Notes: generated by a model from the sequence alone, not told the origin. Shown: positions 18,159 to 26,983, numbered from the stretch's first letter. The stretch is 64,000 nt of DNA from DAOTVC01 sp034437215 (GCA_034437215.1 DAOTVC010000129.1:29788-93787), one strand, 5' to 3'. Numbers and translations are program-made.

Positions 18159-19583
18159 CTACTCGTTCTGAGCCATGACCTCGTTGATGGCCTCCTGAGC
18201 CTCCTCCATCGCCTCTGCAGGCTTCATCTCCCCCGTCCAGATGGCCTCGTAACGCTGCCAGAGCTGCTCGCCCCAGTTGGGATACTCAGACACGTACTCG
18301 CTCCCCTGGCTCCACTGCATGTTCTCGATGATGGCCTCCCAGTAGGGATCGGCCATGAGCACGGGGTGGCGTGCGGCCTCCTCATTGGTGGGGATGGAGG
18401 ACGTATCCCGTGTCCAGGACATCTGTGCCTCAGGTCCCGTCAGACACTTGATGAGCTCCCAGGCCGCATCGGGGTTCTCCGCTCCGCGGGGGACGGAGAG
18501 GGCGAAACCCCCGCTCCAGTCGGCGTGCTCCTCACGATAGGGAATGGGCGCGATGCCCCATTCCATGCGGGGAGTCTCGCCGTTCTCCAACTCCACACTG
18601 GGACGGTAGAAACTGAGCACCGAGTGGTATCCGGAGATATCGACCAGCATAGCCACGGCCCCCGACATGAAGAGGTCGTTGGGAGGCGCGCTATAGCGGG
18701 CGCGGTAGTTCTGCAGCTCCTGCCAGCCGCCGTAGCGATCGATCCAATCCTTCGTCCAGCGCAAGGTCTCGACCATCTGCGGGTCATCGACCACCGGCTG
18801 CCCATCCTGGACCATGTCGTGACCGTTGGTGAGAGCCCAGAGGTCGGGACCGACGGACCAGAGGGGGAAAAAGGCGATACGCTCGTAGGAGCCGTCCTCG
18901 TTCTGCACGTCGAGAGCATCGGCGTACTCCAGGAGATCGTCCCAGGTCTCGGGCGGCTGTTCGGGGTCGAGGCCCGCCTGCTCGAAGAGCTGCTTGTTCC
19001 AGAAGAGAACGCGCACATCGGTCTCGAAGGGGACGCCGTAGGAATTCTCTTCGTAGAGAGTCTCCTCCCAGGTGAAGTCCCAGAACTGCTCCGGATCGAG
19101 ATTGTCGCGATCGATGTAGGGCTGCAAATTCTCAACCACCTCATCGCGCGCGCGCTGCTGCAACTTGGGACGGTCCTCGACGATTACGTCGGGCATGCCT
19201 GAACCGGCGGCGACGGCGGCGATGTTCGCCGTCCAGATATCGCCCCAGGGCTTGAAGACCTCTTCGACAGTAATGTTAGGCAGCTTCTCAGTGCAGATGG
19301 CGATAGCCCGGCGGATGGCCGTACGACGCACGGGTGAGCCCCAAAAGTGCCAGAACTCGACCTCACCGGAGACGTCGGCGTTGAGAGGGGCCGCGGCCCC
19401 CTGTAAGTCCATCTCCTCGACGGCGACCTCTTCGCCCTCCTCCATCTCGGTCTCGGTGGGCTCCTCCCTCTCGACCTCCACGGCAGGGGTTTCCGTCGCC
19501 TCCTCCGGCTGACAGGCCCCGAGGACGAGGGTGACAATCAACAACACCGCTAGCAGATGCCACAGCGTCTTTAGGGATTTCAT
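18159..19583 (-). CDS. Extracellular sugar-binding lipoprotein (family 1)
   Basis: Substrate receptor of the ABC importer. The lipoprotein signal (LLIVTLVLGAC) gives a lipidated Cys, followed by an acidic Glu/Thr-rich linker and a family 1 solute-binding fold that begins VEFWHFWGSP. Conserved aromatic residues through the fold fit an oligosaccharide ligand, but the sugar is not deducible. First gene of the operon; the ATG follows AAGGAGGA. Its leader of about 240 nt contains a strong hairpin. Confidence 0.9.
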   Translation of the reverse strand: MKSLKTLWHLLAVLLIVTLVLGACQPEEATETPAVEVEREEPTETEMEEGEEVAVEEMDLQGAAAPLNADVSGEVEFWHFWGSPVRRTAIRRAIAICTEKLPNITVEEVFKPWGDIWTANIAAVAAGSGMPDVIVEDRPKLQQRARDEVVENLQPYIDRDNLDPEQFWDFTWEETLYEENSYGVPFETDVRVLFWNKQLFEQAGLDPEQPPETWDDLLEYADALDVQNEDGSYERIAFFPLWSVGPDLWALTNGHDMVQDGQPVVDDPQMVETLRWTKDWIDRYGGWQELQNYRARYSAPPNDLFMSGAVAMLVDISGYHSVLSFYRPSVELENGETPRMEWGIAPIPYREEHADWSGGFALSVPRGAENPDAAWELIKCLTGPEAQMSWTRDTSSIPTNEEAARHPVLMADPYWEAIIENMQWSQGSEYVSEYPNWGEQLWQRYEAIWTGEMKPAEAMEEAQEAINEVMAQNE

Positions 19584-19730
19584 AGTTACTCCTCCTTGTG
19601 GAAATCGGTAGGTGATCGGTACAACTGACAGCGCTCCTCTCTCCGCCCCTCCTTTCTTCTCCCCTATTCTAACCGGTCACTTCCAACGAAACGGACAGAT
19701 GGACCGGTGTGTGTGGGATAGTACCAATGT

Positions 19731-19759
19731 CGAGAAGGAGGAGACGCACCTCCTTCTCG
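19731..19759 (-). promoter_or_regulatory. Leader hairpin of the sugar importer operon
   Basis: A perfect 11-bp inverted repeat (CGAGAAGGAGG and its complement) around a 7-nt loop, inside the presumed 5' leader. No T-run follows on the minus strand, so it is more likely an RNA structure or a protein-binding operator than a terminator. Apart from this and the promoter, the stretch 19584-19973 shows nothing else. Confidence 0.45.
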
Positions 19760-19832
19760 GCGATAGAAACCAGAAGGTTGTGTAGCGAAACATAACGGAC
19801 ACGGAGTCCGCACAACGGTTACCCTCACTCCA

Positions 19833-19862
19833 AGTTTACAGGAAGCGTGTTTCTTCTGTCAA
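19833..19862 (-). promoter_or_regulatory. Promoter of the sugar importer operon
   Basis: On the minus strand, a consensus TTGACA (19862-19857), an 18-bp spacer, then TAAACT (19838-19833). Confidence 0.65.
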
Positions 19863-19931
19863 CGTATCAGGATATAGAAGAAGGGTACAGCTAGGGATAT
19901 ATTTCTTCGGAGGAGCCCCGATTGAGAATTC

Positions 19932-19959
19932 TTGTCCTGCCCTCCGAATGCTGTATGAT
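19932..19959 (+). promoter_or_regulatory. Promoter of the UbiA-family gene
   Basis: TTGTCC (19932-19937), a 16-bp spacer, TATGAT (19954-19959), just before the GTG start. Confidence 0.5.
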
Positions 19960-19973
19960 GGGCCTAGATCGAG

Positions 19974-20909
19974 GTGCAAGGGGGGTATTTGAAGAGGAGC
20001 GTGCTCGTACGACTGCTGCGTCTCGGACGCCTGCACTTCCTCGGCGCGGGGCTGCTGCTCTATCTCGCGGGGGCGCTCTGGGCCCTGCACCAGGGCGCCG
20101 CTTGGGATCTCCTACGTTTGGTCACCGGCTATCTCGTCTTCTTTCCGGCACACCTCTCCGTCTCCTACAGCAACGACTACTTCGACGTGGCGGTCGACGC
20201 CCTGGCGCAGGGAACGCCCTTCACAGGGGGGAGCGGGATTCTGGTCACCTATCCTGAGCTGCGACCGGTCGCCCGCAGGCTGGCCCTGGGCCTCAGTGCC
20301 CTCTCCCTGACGCTGGGCGTTCTCTTCCTTGTCCGCTACCGAATGTCCGCCTGGTATCTGCTCTACATGTTGCTGGGGAATCTCCTGGGCTGGTTCTACA
20401 CTGCCCCACCTCTGCGCCTCGCTTACCGGGGATGGGGAGAGGTAGCGACGACCCTGACCATCGGCTTGCTCATCCCGGGGTTGGGCTTCCTCTCGCTGTG
20501 GGGTGACTTCACCTCCGCCTTCCTGCTCTTCACAGCCCCCATCCTCCTCTTCGGCCTCGCCTTCATCGTCGCGGTCCAGATCCCCGACCTGGAGGCGGAC
20601 CGGGCAGGGGGCAAGCAGACCCTCGTCGCCCGTCGAGGGCGACGCCGGGGTTTCGGGATTGTAGGTCTTGCCGTGAGCCTGGGAACCCTCTACTATCTGC
20701 TCCTGGGCCTTCTGAGGACAGACAAGACTGTGAACTTCCTGCTGCCGGCCCTCTTCGCTCTGCCTGCTCTAGCTGCCGGGTGGGCAGGCGCGCTGCTGCA
20801 CCCGGAAAAGCGGGGGGTCGCGACCCGCATCGTCAACGCCTTGCTGTTGAGCTTCGTCCTGCTGCTCCTCGCCATCGACCTCTACCTAACCTGGCTCCTC
20901 TTACCGTAA
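19974..20909 (+). CDS. UbiA-family prenyltransferase
   Basis: Membrane prenyltransferase that transfers an isoprenoid chain to an acceptor ring, as in MenA or UbiA. Two Asp-rich motifs are present: SNDYFDVAVD in the first half (NDxxDxxxD) and DLEADRAGGKQTL in the second; both bind the Mg-diphosphate of the prenyl donor. About eight hydrophobic helices, normal length. The start is unsure: GTG at 19974, or TTG at 19989 closer behind AAGGGGGG. A menaquinone role is likely given the motif spacing, but tetraprenyl-lipid or heme-type roles are open. It converges with the esterase gene and their ends overlap by 9 bp. Confidence 0.8.
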   Translation: MQGGYLKRSVLVRLLRLGRLHFLGAGLLLYLAGALWALHQGAAWDLLRLVTGYLVFFPAHLSVSYSNDYFDVAVDALAQGTPFTGGSGILVTYPELRPVARRLALGLSALSLTLGVLFLVRYRMSAWYLLYMLLGNLLGWFYTAPPLRLAYRGWGEVATTLTIGLLIPGLGFLSLWGDFTSAFLLFTAPILLFGLAFIVAVQIPDLEADRAGGKQTLVARRGRRRGFGIVGLAVSLGTLYYLLLGLLRTDKTVNFLLPALFALPALAAGWAGALLHPEKRGVATRIVNALLLSFVLLLLAIDLYLTWLLLP

Positions 20910-21713
20910 ATCACCGAGCAAGAACTCCAGCGGGATCTCCGCGCGCGCCCGCCACGCCCGCTCGGAGTGCCCGGCTCCCGGAAACTTCAACGTCACCCAA
21001 TCCGCCTCCTCCTCGTACCCTAACTCCCGCATGAGAGCGTCTACCTGCCGCTGGTGAGGCTCGTAGTTCGCGTCAAGGGTCTCGGTGCCGTAGTCGAAGT
21101 AGACCCTGTGCGTGCCCGGTCGCGGCAGGTGATCGCGAAGATAGCTCACCATCACCCCGGCGCCCACCACGGGCCAGTGGGAGGAGAGACAGCCCGCTCC
21201 CGCGAAAGTCTCGGGGTACTCACAGAGAGCGTAGAGGGAGATCAGCCCGCCCATGCTCGAGCCCATGACGACGGTATGATCGCGGTCGGACAGTGTGCGG
21301 TAGCGGTCGTCGATGAAGGGCTTCACCTCTTCCACGAGGCAACGCAGATAGGCATCGGAGACGATCTCACCGCCGTACTCCTCTTGCAGGGATGCCCGGA
21401 GTTGCTCGTGCCCCACCAGAGGCTTTTGGGGCAGGTACTCCAGCCAGCGGCGTGCGGTGCTCCAGAGGCCGACCACAATCGTCGGGGGGACCTTCCCGGC
21501 GTCAGTCAGGCGCACGAGAGCCTCGTCCACGCCCCAATCGATCCCTAGGGTCGAGGTGGCGGGCTCGAAGAGGTTCTGACCATCGTGCATATAGAGCACC
21601 GGGAAGCGGCGTTCGGGCTCTACCTCGTACTGCGGCGGTAACCACACCTCGACGTTGCGTGAGATAACGAACTCCGAGGGAAAGTCAGCGTGGCGTTCCA
21701 AGGTGCCGAGCAT
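20901..21713 (-). CDS. Putative esterase (Fes/EsteraseD-like alpha/beta hydrolase)
   Basis: Alpha/beta hydrolase with the nucleophile elbow GSSMGG and an N-terminal RRFPVLYMHDGQNLF strand-turn typical of the esterase D/enterochelin-esterase-like family. The His lies in the C-terminal GAGHSERAW. The ATG at 21713 is chosen because GGGAGGT sits 5 nt upstream; a longer frame upstream reads through intergenic repeat-like DNA. No signal peptide. Substrate unknown. The 3' end overlaps that of the UbiA gene on the other strand. Confidence 0.8.
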   Translation of the reverse strand: MLGTLERHADFPSEFVISRNVEVWLPPQYEVEPERRFPVLYMHDGQNLFEPATSTLGIDWGVDEALVRLTDAGKVPPTIVVGLWSTARRWLEYLPQKPLVGHEQLRASLQEEYGGEIVSDAYLRCLVEEVKPFIDDRYRTLSDRDHTVVMGSSMGGLISLYALCEYPETFAGAGCLSSHWPVVGAGVMVSYLRDHLPRPGTHRVYFDYGTETLDANYEPHQRQVDALMRELGYEEEADWVTLKFPGAGHSERAWRARAEIPLEFLLGDLR

Positions 21714-21858
21714 AAAAACCTCCCGCAAAGGTAATGTGAGCAGTGAGTGGTGAGTTGAGAGAAGAGATCGGGACTCGATACAAGCCCTAGCATTCACCAA
21801 ATTGATAAGCAGATGTGTCAGCTCCAGTATAGGCAGTTCCACTTGAGGTCAAGTGAGA

Positions 21859-21958
21859 TGGGTGTGTTGCACTTAAGTTAGACCGAGGCGTGAAACGTAA
21901 ACCGTGAACCCTCACATTTCAGCCATGGATAGCTCATGACGGGGATAAAACACACCCA
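21859..21958 (-). repeat. MITE-like element, family 3, copy B (100 bp, inverted)
   Basis: Ends TGGGTGTGTT and AACACACCCA; on the minus strand the core (GTGAGGG, CACGGTTTACGTTTCACG, CCTCGG) matches the copy at 6904-6990. Flanked by AGTGAGA (21852-21858) and AGTGAGC (21959-21965), which match at six of seven positions. Confidence 0.65.
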
Positions 21959-21993
21959 AGTGAGCGGGTCTGATCGGAGAAGTGACCTAGTAC

Positions 21994-22151
21994 TATCTTC
22001 CCTGAAAGAAGGGGGGATGAACCGCAATGGACGCAGAGGTCGCAAAGATAACTTAATATTTCTAAGGTTTACGCCTCGATGAGTTAATAATCTTTATCTC
22101 AACTTTGCGTTCTTTGCGCTCACTGCGGTTAGCTAGTCTTTCTTCAGTTAT
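21994..22151 (+). repeat. Family-1-related palindromic element, uninterrupted form
   Basis: Begins TATCTTCCCTGAAAGAAGG and ends CTTTCTTCAGTTAT. The arms contain ACGCAGAGGTCGC and its counterpart GCGTTCTTTGCGCTCACTGC. The minus strand of the outer element at 8432-8752 aligns with this one over its length. GTAC occurs at both edges (21990-21993 and 22152-22155), but the ends are degraded. The gap 21714-22184 holds only this and the family 3 element. Confidence 0.65.
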
Positions 22152-22184
22152 GTACGAAGTTGCAGAATCACGCCATGATCCGGG

Positions 22185-22532
22185 TCACACCAGCTGCGCG
22201 ATCACGCGCTCGAAAACCTCCTCGGGGGTGAGATCGGTGGTGTCCACGTAGAGATCGGCGTGCTTGCGGGCGTGAGCGAGCCGGAACTCCCGCTCCTCCA
22301 CCCACCAGGAAGAGGGCTTGGATAGACCCTCGCGCCGGGCAGCGACCTCCTGACTTACGTCCAGGTAGATCAACAGGTCCGGATCGGTAAGACGCTGCCA
22401 CATCGTCGGAACTCCGGAATGCTCCTGGCGAATCTCCTTGACGCGGTATCCCCGGGCGCGCAGACGACGAGCCAGCTCCGACTTCCCTGAGGAGCAGGGG
22501 CCCACGATACCGATCAACATCTCCTCTGTCAT
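22185..22532 (-). CDS. Small P-loop nucleotide-binding protein
   Basis: A 115-residue protein with an N-terminal Walker A (GIVGPCSSGKSELA), the phrase LLIYLDVS (possible Walker B) and a C-terminal DTTDLTPEEVFERV of the kind found in thymidylate- and shikimate-kinase-like folds. It is too short for a full kinase with lid, so it may be a minimal P-loop protein or a shortened kinase. It sits 50 bp after the PP2C-like gene and probably belongs to the yajC-led operon. Function not recognised. Confidence 0.65.
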   Translation of the reverse strand: MTEEMLIGIVGPCSSGKSELARRLRARGYRVKEIRQEHSGVPTMWQRLTDPDLLIYLDVSQEVAARREGLSKPSSWWVEEREFRLAHARKHADLYVDTTDLTPEEVFERVIAQLV

Positions 22533-22582
22533 CGGGAGACTCCCACCAAGAATGCTGTCAGCAGCAGATCACCGAAGGGCAG

Positions 22583-23293
22583 CTAGACGTCGGGCACCGG
22601 CATCTCGATGCCCATGTAGCGCGGACCGGTACCCTCGCCCGCCAGCACCTGAAGCACAGCGATGCTCGTATCGTCCGTCGGGCGCCCCGCGTCGAGAGCC
22701 ATGGCGCGTTCCAGGAGCCCATCCGCCAGGTCCTGGGCCACAGGCGAGCGCTCCCAGAGATCCGAAATAGCGGGGAGAAGATCCAGACGCCTTCCCGTCC
22801 GGCTCCCGGCGTGCACGAGACCGTCGGTAAAACCACAGACGAGCGCACCGGGCTGCAGGGGCAGGACCTCGACGGCGGGGCGTGCGTGGCGGTGGTGTCC
22901 CAGGGGAGGCGTCTCACCCGGCAGGAGCCGCAGCCCCTCCTCGGCGGTCATCACGAAGACGGGGGGCGCGCCGAAGCGGGTGATCACCAACTCGCGGGCG
23001 GCGAGATCGGCGGTGAGAATGACGAGCGTAGCCGAGACCTTGCCCCCGCGGAGAACGTAGAGCATATCGTTCGCGGCCCGGGCGGCGGCCCCATCCCGGA
23101 CCCCTTCGGCGAGCTCCGTCACCACCTTGCGCACCACCCAGATGCTGATCTGCTTGGCCGCGACCCCGGAGCTCTGCCCGTCCACGAGGACCAGGGAGAT
23201 GCCCCCATCGGGCCGCTCGATGGCCTCCAGGGTGTCGCCGCCCTTTCGGACGGCCCACTTGTTGATCTTGGCGACCGCGGCCGAGAGGTGCAT
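22583..23293 (-). CDS. SpoIIE/PP2C-like Ser/Thr phosphatase
   Basis: Catalytic-domain-only PP2C of the SpoIIE/RsbU type: an early metal-binding segment (ISLVLVDGQSSG, where the DG is conserved), ATLVILTADL, LLPGETPPLG and FTDGLVHAG near the C-terminus, then DDTSIAVLQV, the last metal Asp. Such enzymes dephosphorylate anti-sigma antagonists or other regulators. No sensor domain is attached, so input must come from a partner. It starts 3 bp after yajC ends. Confidence 0.78.
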   Translation of the reverse strand: MHLSAAVAKINKWAVRKGGDTLEAIERPDGGISLVLVDGQSSGVAAKQISIWVVRKVVTELAEGVRDGAAARAANDMLYVLRGGKVSATLVILTADLAARELVITRFGAPPVFVMTAEEGLRLLPGETPPLGHHRHARPAVEVLPLQPGALVCGFTDGLVHAGSRTGRRLDLLPAISDLWERSPVAQDLADGLLERAMALDAGRPTDDTSIAVLQVLAGEGTGPRYMGIEMPVPDV

Positions 23294-23295
23294 CG

Positions 23296-23574
23296 TCAGC
23301 GCTCCGGCTCGACCTCCACCACCAGCTTCCGCGCCAGGGCACCGGGCACGATCTCCACCTCGACCCCCTCCGTCAAGAGCAGGCGGGCAACATTTTCGTC
23401 GGGGTTGATGTAGGTAAGGGTCCCGACGAATCCCCCCACGGTGATGACGTGATCACCCGACTCGAAGGTCATGACTTTCTGCGACTGGCGGCGGCGCGCC
23501 AACCACTGGGGCAGAAAGAGAAAGAGAACTCCCAGGCCCAGCAGCACGATCCATAGAACTGTATCTCCCATCAC
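23296..23574 (-). CDS. yajC: YajC-family preprotein translocase accessory protein
   Basis: A 92-residue protein with one N-terminal helix (LWIVLLGLGVLFLFLPQWLARRR) and a small beta domain with the family phrase GDHVITVGGFVGTL. YajC associates with SecDF in protein export. Here secD/secF are absent and the partner genes are a phosphatase and a P-loop protein, an unusual setting. Start at an ATG behind GGAGGG; its promoter lies 36-63 bp upstream. Confidence 0.82.
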   Translation of the reverse strand: MMGDTVLWIVLLGLGVLFLFLPQWLARRRQSQKVMTFESGDHVITVGGFVGTLTYINPDENVARLLLTEGVEVEIVPGALARKLVVEVEPER

Positions 23575-23609
23575 ACCCTCCTCGAAGTCAAAGATATCCG
23601 ATGGCTCTC

Positions 23610-23637
23610 ATTATACCGGGGGGACGAGAGGATACAA
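23610..23637 (-). promoter_or_regulatory. Promoter of the yajC operon
   Basis: On the minus strand, TTGTAT (23637-23632), a 16-bp spacer, TATAAT (23615-23610). Confidence 0.65.
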
Positions 23638-23641
23638 GAGT

Positions 23642-23726
23642 TGGCTCCGCTGACAAAAGGCCAGGTTTACCGCCAAGACGCCGCCGACCGCAGGTCGGAC
23701 GGGCGCCAAGTTTTTAAGTTACCATA
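23642..23726 (+). repeat. Degenerate family-1 repeat relic
   Basis: Begins TTGGCTCCGCTGACAAAAGG, like the end of the short element at 57519-57605, and continues with the ACCGCCAAGACGCC text of the arms and a GGGCGCCAAG counterpart. The right end is missing and no duplication is visible. Confidence 0.4.
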
Positions 23727-23734
23727 CCCTGTAG

Positions 23735-23762
23735 TTGAAACTGTTCCAAAGCGGGCTACAAT
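23735..23762 (+). promoter_or_regulatory. Promoter of the ABC-2 exporter operon
   Basis: TTGAAA (23735-23740), a 16-bp spacer, TACAAT (23757-23762). The leader of about 140 nt contains only a small GGAGG-CTG-CCTCC hairpin (23845-23857). Confidence 0.55.
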
Positions 23763-23909
23763 GGAGATGAAGACCTTCTGCTCTCAGAAGAGAGAGAGCC
23801 CCAGAGAGCTCCCGTAGCACTGTAAGGAGAGGGGGGACTGTCGGAGGCTGCCTCCAAGGGCAAAATTTGACAAACTCGGTGGGTGACAAGAAAAGGGGGA
23901 AGAGACAAG

Positions 23910-24869
23910 ATGGTTGAGGAAGTAGAGGCCGTCGTCATCCGCGCTCAGGAGCTGGCCAAGAAGTTTGGCGCTGACGTCGCCGTACGGGACGTCAGCTTGG
24001 AGGTACCTCGAGGACAGATCTTCGGCTTTATCGGCCCCAGCGGCTCCGGCAAGACCACCACTATCCGCATGCTCACGGGCTACTATGCCCCGACGAGCGG
24101 TAACGCCAGCGTCTTCGGGTATCCGCCCACGCACTTCACCCGCGAACAGCGGGCGCGCATCGGCTACATGCCCCAGCTCTTTGTCTTCTATCCCCACCTC
24201 TCGGTGTGGGAGAATCTGAACTTCGCGGCTTCGATATACGGCATGCCCCTGCGGCGCAAGGAACGGCTACAGGAGGTGCTGGAGTTCGTCGAGCTCTTCG
24301 AGCACCGGAAGAAGTTAGCTCACAACATCTCAGGCGGCATGCAGAGGCGCCTGAGTCTGGCAGCGACCCTCGTTCACGCGCCGCAGCTCATCTTTCTCGA
24401 CGAACCCACCGCCAGCATCGATCCCGTGTTACGCCAGAAGTTCTGGGATCACTTCCGCGCCCTCCGCGAAGAGGGCCGCACGCTCTTCGTCACCACTCAG
24501 TACGTGAACGAGGCGGCCTACTGCGATCTCGTGGGCATCATCAACCACGGCGTGCTGCTGACCGTCGACACTCCCGAGGGGCTCCGTCGGCGGGCCTATG
24601 GGGGTGACGTCGTGGACATGCAGACGGCAGAGCCCATGGGATACGAGCAGCAGTCCCGTCTCCGCGATCTGCCCTTCGTGCACGGGAGGGTCTTCCGCCA
24701 GACCGACGGCGCTCTCCGCCTGGTGGTCGACGAGGCCAGCACCGCCATCCCCAAGTTGATGACCTGGTGCCGGGGGAGCCATTGTGAGGTCGAGTCCCTC
24801 GAGGAGTACCAGCCCCCCTACGAGGAGGTCTTCGTGCAGATCATTCAGGCGGAGGAAGAACGTGAGTAA
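23910..24869 (+). CDS. ABC exporter ATPase (CcmA/YhhJ-type operon)
   Basis: ATPase subunit with Walker A GPSGSGKT, Q-loop YMPQLF, signature ISGGMQRR, Walker B LIFLDEPTASID and switch TTQYVNEA (Gln where His is most common). The ATG at 23910 is preferred over an upstream codon because AAAGGGGGA lies 9 nt before it. It overlaps the permease gene that follows. It is not closely related to the ATPases at 8954 and 12703 and belongs to the drug-export/YhiH-like branch. Cargo unknown. Confidence 0.85.
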   Translation: MVEEVEAVVIRAQELAKKFGADVAVRDVSLEVPRGQIFGFIGPSGSGKTTTIRMLTGYYAPTSGNASVFGYPPTHFTREQRARIGYMPQLFVFYPHLSVWENLNFAASIYGMPLRRKERLQEVLEFVELFEHRKKLAHNISGGMQRRLSLAATLVHAPQLIFLDEPTASIDPVLRQKFWDHFRALREEGRTLFVTTQYVNEAAYCDLVGIINHGVLLTVDTPEGLRRRAYGGDVVDMQTAEPMGYEQQSRLRDLPFVHGRVFRQTDGALRLVVDEASTAIPKLMTWCRGSHCEVESLEEYQPPYEEVFVQIIQAEEERE

Positions 24870-26394
24870 GCTAGGGCGACGACTCATACGAACGTCCGCA
24901 TTTGTACGCAAGGAGATCGCCGAGATCCTCCGCCAGCCCCGCCTGCTCGTCACCCTCGTTCTGGGGCCCTTCCTCATCCTGTTGATCTTCGGCATCGGCT
25001 ATCGAAACGAGCCCCCGCCCGTGCGCACCATCTTCGTGCTTCCGGAGAACAGCAATCTGACCGCCGCCGAGATCGAGCAGTACGCCACCACGCTGGGCCC
25101 GAGCCTCGACTACCAGGGGGTGGTCCACGACCGGGTACAAGCCCTGACCCTCCTGCGCCAGGACAAGGTGGATCTCGTCGCCATCAGCCCCGAGAACCCT
25201 CAGGAGACCATCCAATCCGGAGAGCAGGCCGTCTTCACCCTCTACCACAACGAGATCGATCCCGTCCAGGTGGACTACGTCAACTACTTCAGCGAGATCT
25301 ACGTCCAGGAGGTGAACCGGCGGGTCGTGCAGCAGATGGCTCAGGAGACCCAGAGTGAGGCCGAGGTCATTGAGAAGGATCTGGAGACGGCGGAGTCGCA
25401 ACTACCCATGATCCGGGAAGCCCTGGCTGCCGGAGAGGTCGAGGAGGTAGAGGCGCGCATCGACGAACTGGATCGCGCTTTGCGTAACCTGGCCCTCTTG
25501 GCGAGTCCCGGCTTGGGCATGTGGAGCAACGTAGAGCGCGCCCTGGCACCCGAAGAGCAACGGCAGGCCGAGACGGCTCTGAACATGTTGTTGCGCGCAC
25601 GCCAGGACGTCTCGGCGTTCGACGATGCGCTGGAGAGCCAGCCCTACAGCGAGATCGATGTGGAGCTGCTCGACCGCATCGAGCAGGATCTGGCCAATCT
25701 AAGGTCCCAGCTCTCCCTCTTCACCAGCCTCAACAGTTACGTGCTCATCAAGCCCTTTACCATCGAGGTAGAGAGCGCCACCGTCCTCCAGCCGGGCGTG
25801 GTCGACTTCTACGCCCCCTCGGTCATCGCGCTGTTGATGCAACACCTCGCTGTCACCATCGCGGCCCTCTCCATCGTCCGCGAGCAGAGCGTGGGAACGA
25901 TGGAGCTGTTCCGCGTCGCCCCCCTCTCGGCGGGCGAGACCCTGATCGGGAAGTATGTGAGTTACCTCATCTTCGGGACGGTCATCGCGGCCATTCTTAC
26001 GCTGCTCCTCCTCTTCGGCATCGACATTCCCATGCTCGGCTCCTTCCTCGACTACGCCCTCGTGCTCCTGGCCCTGATCTTCACTTCATTGAGCTACGGC
26101 TTCGTCATCTCCTTGATCTCCGAGACGGACAGCCAAGCCGTCCAGTACACGATGATCCTGCTGCTCACCAGCGTCTTCTTCAGCGGCTTTATAATGCAAG
26201 TGAGCGTGCTCTGGGAACCCGTGCGGGTGCTCTCGTGGCTACTACCCACGACCTACGGAATCCGGCTCCTGCGGGATACCATGCTCCTCGGGCGCCCCAT
26301 CGAGTCCCTCTTGATCGCCGGGCTGGTGGGCATCGGGATCGTGCTCTGCGTCCTGGCCTGGCGTCTTCTCCACCGGGAGATCGAGGTCAAGTAA
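24862..26394 (+). CDS. ABC-2 permease with long extracytoplasmic domain
   Basis: Partner permease: an N-terminal helix (LLVTLVLGPFLILLIFGIGY), about 300 residues of predominantly helical soluble domain including a likely coiled coil (about residues 135-260, QSEAEVIEKDLETAE...), then six C-terminal helices of the ABC-2 type with VREQSVGTMELFRVAPL. The start is the GTG at 24862, overlapping the ATPase stop and preceded by GGAGGAAGA; a longer frame upstream is the shadow of the ATPase gene. The large coiled-coil insertion resembles YhgE/Pip-type exporters. It ends 3 bp before the convergent phosphatase gene with no obvious terminator. Confidence 0.82.
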   Translation: MSKLGRRLIRTSAFVRKEIAEILRQPRLLVTLVLGPFLILLIFGIGYRNEPPPVRTIFVLPENSNLTAAEIEQYATTLGPSLDYQGVVHDRVQALTLLRQDKVDLVAISPENPQETIQSGEQAVFTLYHNEIDPVQVDYVNYFSEIYVQEVNRRVVQQMAQETQSEAEVIEKDLETAESQLPMIREALAAGEVEEVEARIDELDRALRNLALLASPGLGMWSNVERALAPEEQRQAETALNMLLRARQDVSAFDDALESQPYSEIDVELLDRIEQDLANLRSQLSLFTSLNSYVLIKPFTIEVESATVLQPGVVDFYAPSVIALLMQHLAVTIAALSIVREQSVGTMELFRVAPLSAGETLIGKYVSYLIFGTVIAAILTLLLLFGIDIPMLGSFLDYALVLLALIFTSLSYGFVISLISETDSQAVQYTMILLLTSVFFSGFIMQVSVLWEPVRVLSWLLPTTYGIRLLRDTMLLGRPIESLLIAGLVGIGIVLCVLAWRLLHREIEVK

Positions 26395-26397
26395 ATC

Positions 26398-26964
26398 CTA
26401 CACCCGCCTCACGACTCGCTGCAGCTCACAAGCAGGCCAGGAGAGCACGACGAGCGCGGGCAGGCCCAGGGAGCGCCAGAAGGGCACGGGATCGAGCCCC
26501 GTGGCCTCTGCAACGTAGAGGGTGATAACGGTGCCGTGGGAGACGATGGCGACGTTGCCCTCGCGGTGCTGCTCCATGACCGCCTGTACGGCAGCCGTGA
26601 AACGCTCCCGCGCCTCCACCGCCGTCTCCCTACCGAAGACCAGAAGATCGGGCTCCCGGAAGAGGCGGGTGACCAACACCTCGAAGGCCTCCCGGCTCGG
26701 CATGAGCGGCACGTCCCGCCGGTCGTGCTCGTGAAGATCGGCATGCTCTTCAACGGGCAGGTGCAGTTCCCTAGCGACCAGGCGCCCCGTTTCGAGAGCC
26801 TTGGGCTCCCGGCTGGTTACCATGAACGCGGGATCGAGTGCCCGCAACTCCTCTGCCAGGGTCAGGCAACGCTGACGCCCCGCTTCCGAGAGCTGCCACT
26901 CGGCAGCCGGCAGGTCGGCCCTGATCTCCGGTATTGAGTGACGAACGAGTATCAGATGGCGCAT
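26398..26964 (-). CDS. Histidine phosphatase superfamily protein
   Basis: Phosphoglycerate-mutase-like fold: N-terminal LVRHSIPE, where the His of the RH pair takes the phosphate, TSREPKALETGRLVA with the second Arg, and VSHGTVIT with the second His. 188 residues, ATG behind GGAGGTG. The third position of the classical RHG motif is Ser here, as in several phosphatases of the branch. Substrate unknown; broad small-molecule phosphatase activity is most likely. Confidence 0.82.
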   Translation of the reverse strand: MRHLILVRHSIPEIRADLPAAEWQLSEAGRQRCLTLAEELRALDPAFMVTSREPKALETGRLVARELHLPVEEHADLHEHDRRDVPLMPSREAFEVLVTRLFREPDLLVFGRETAVEARERFTAAVQAVMEQHREGNVAIVSHGTVITLYVAEATGLDPVPFWRSLGLPALVVLSWPACELQRVVRRV

Positions 26965-26983
26965 TGAAACACCTCCTCAGATG

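Noticed and set aside
16196..19583. Linking the sugar importer operon to the GH13 gene as one utilisation locus
   Set aside because: They are 12 kb apart with unrelated operons and repeats between, and nothing shows a shared regulator.
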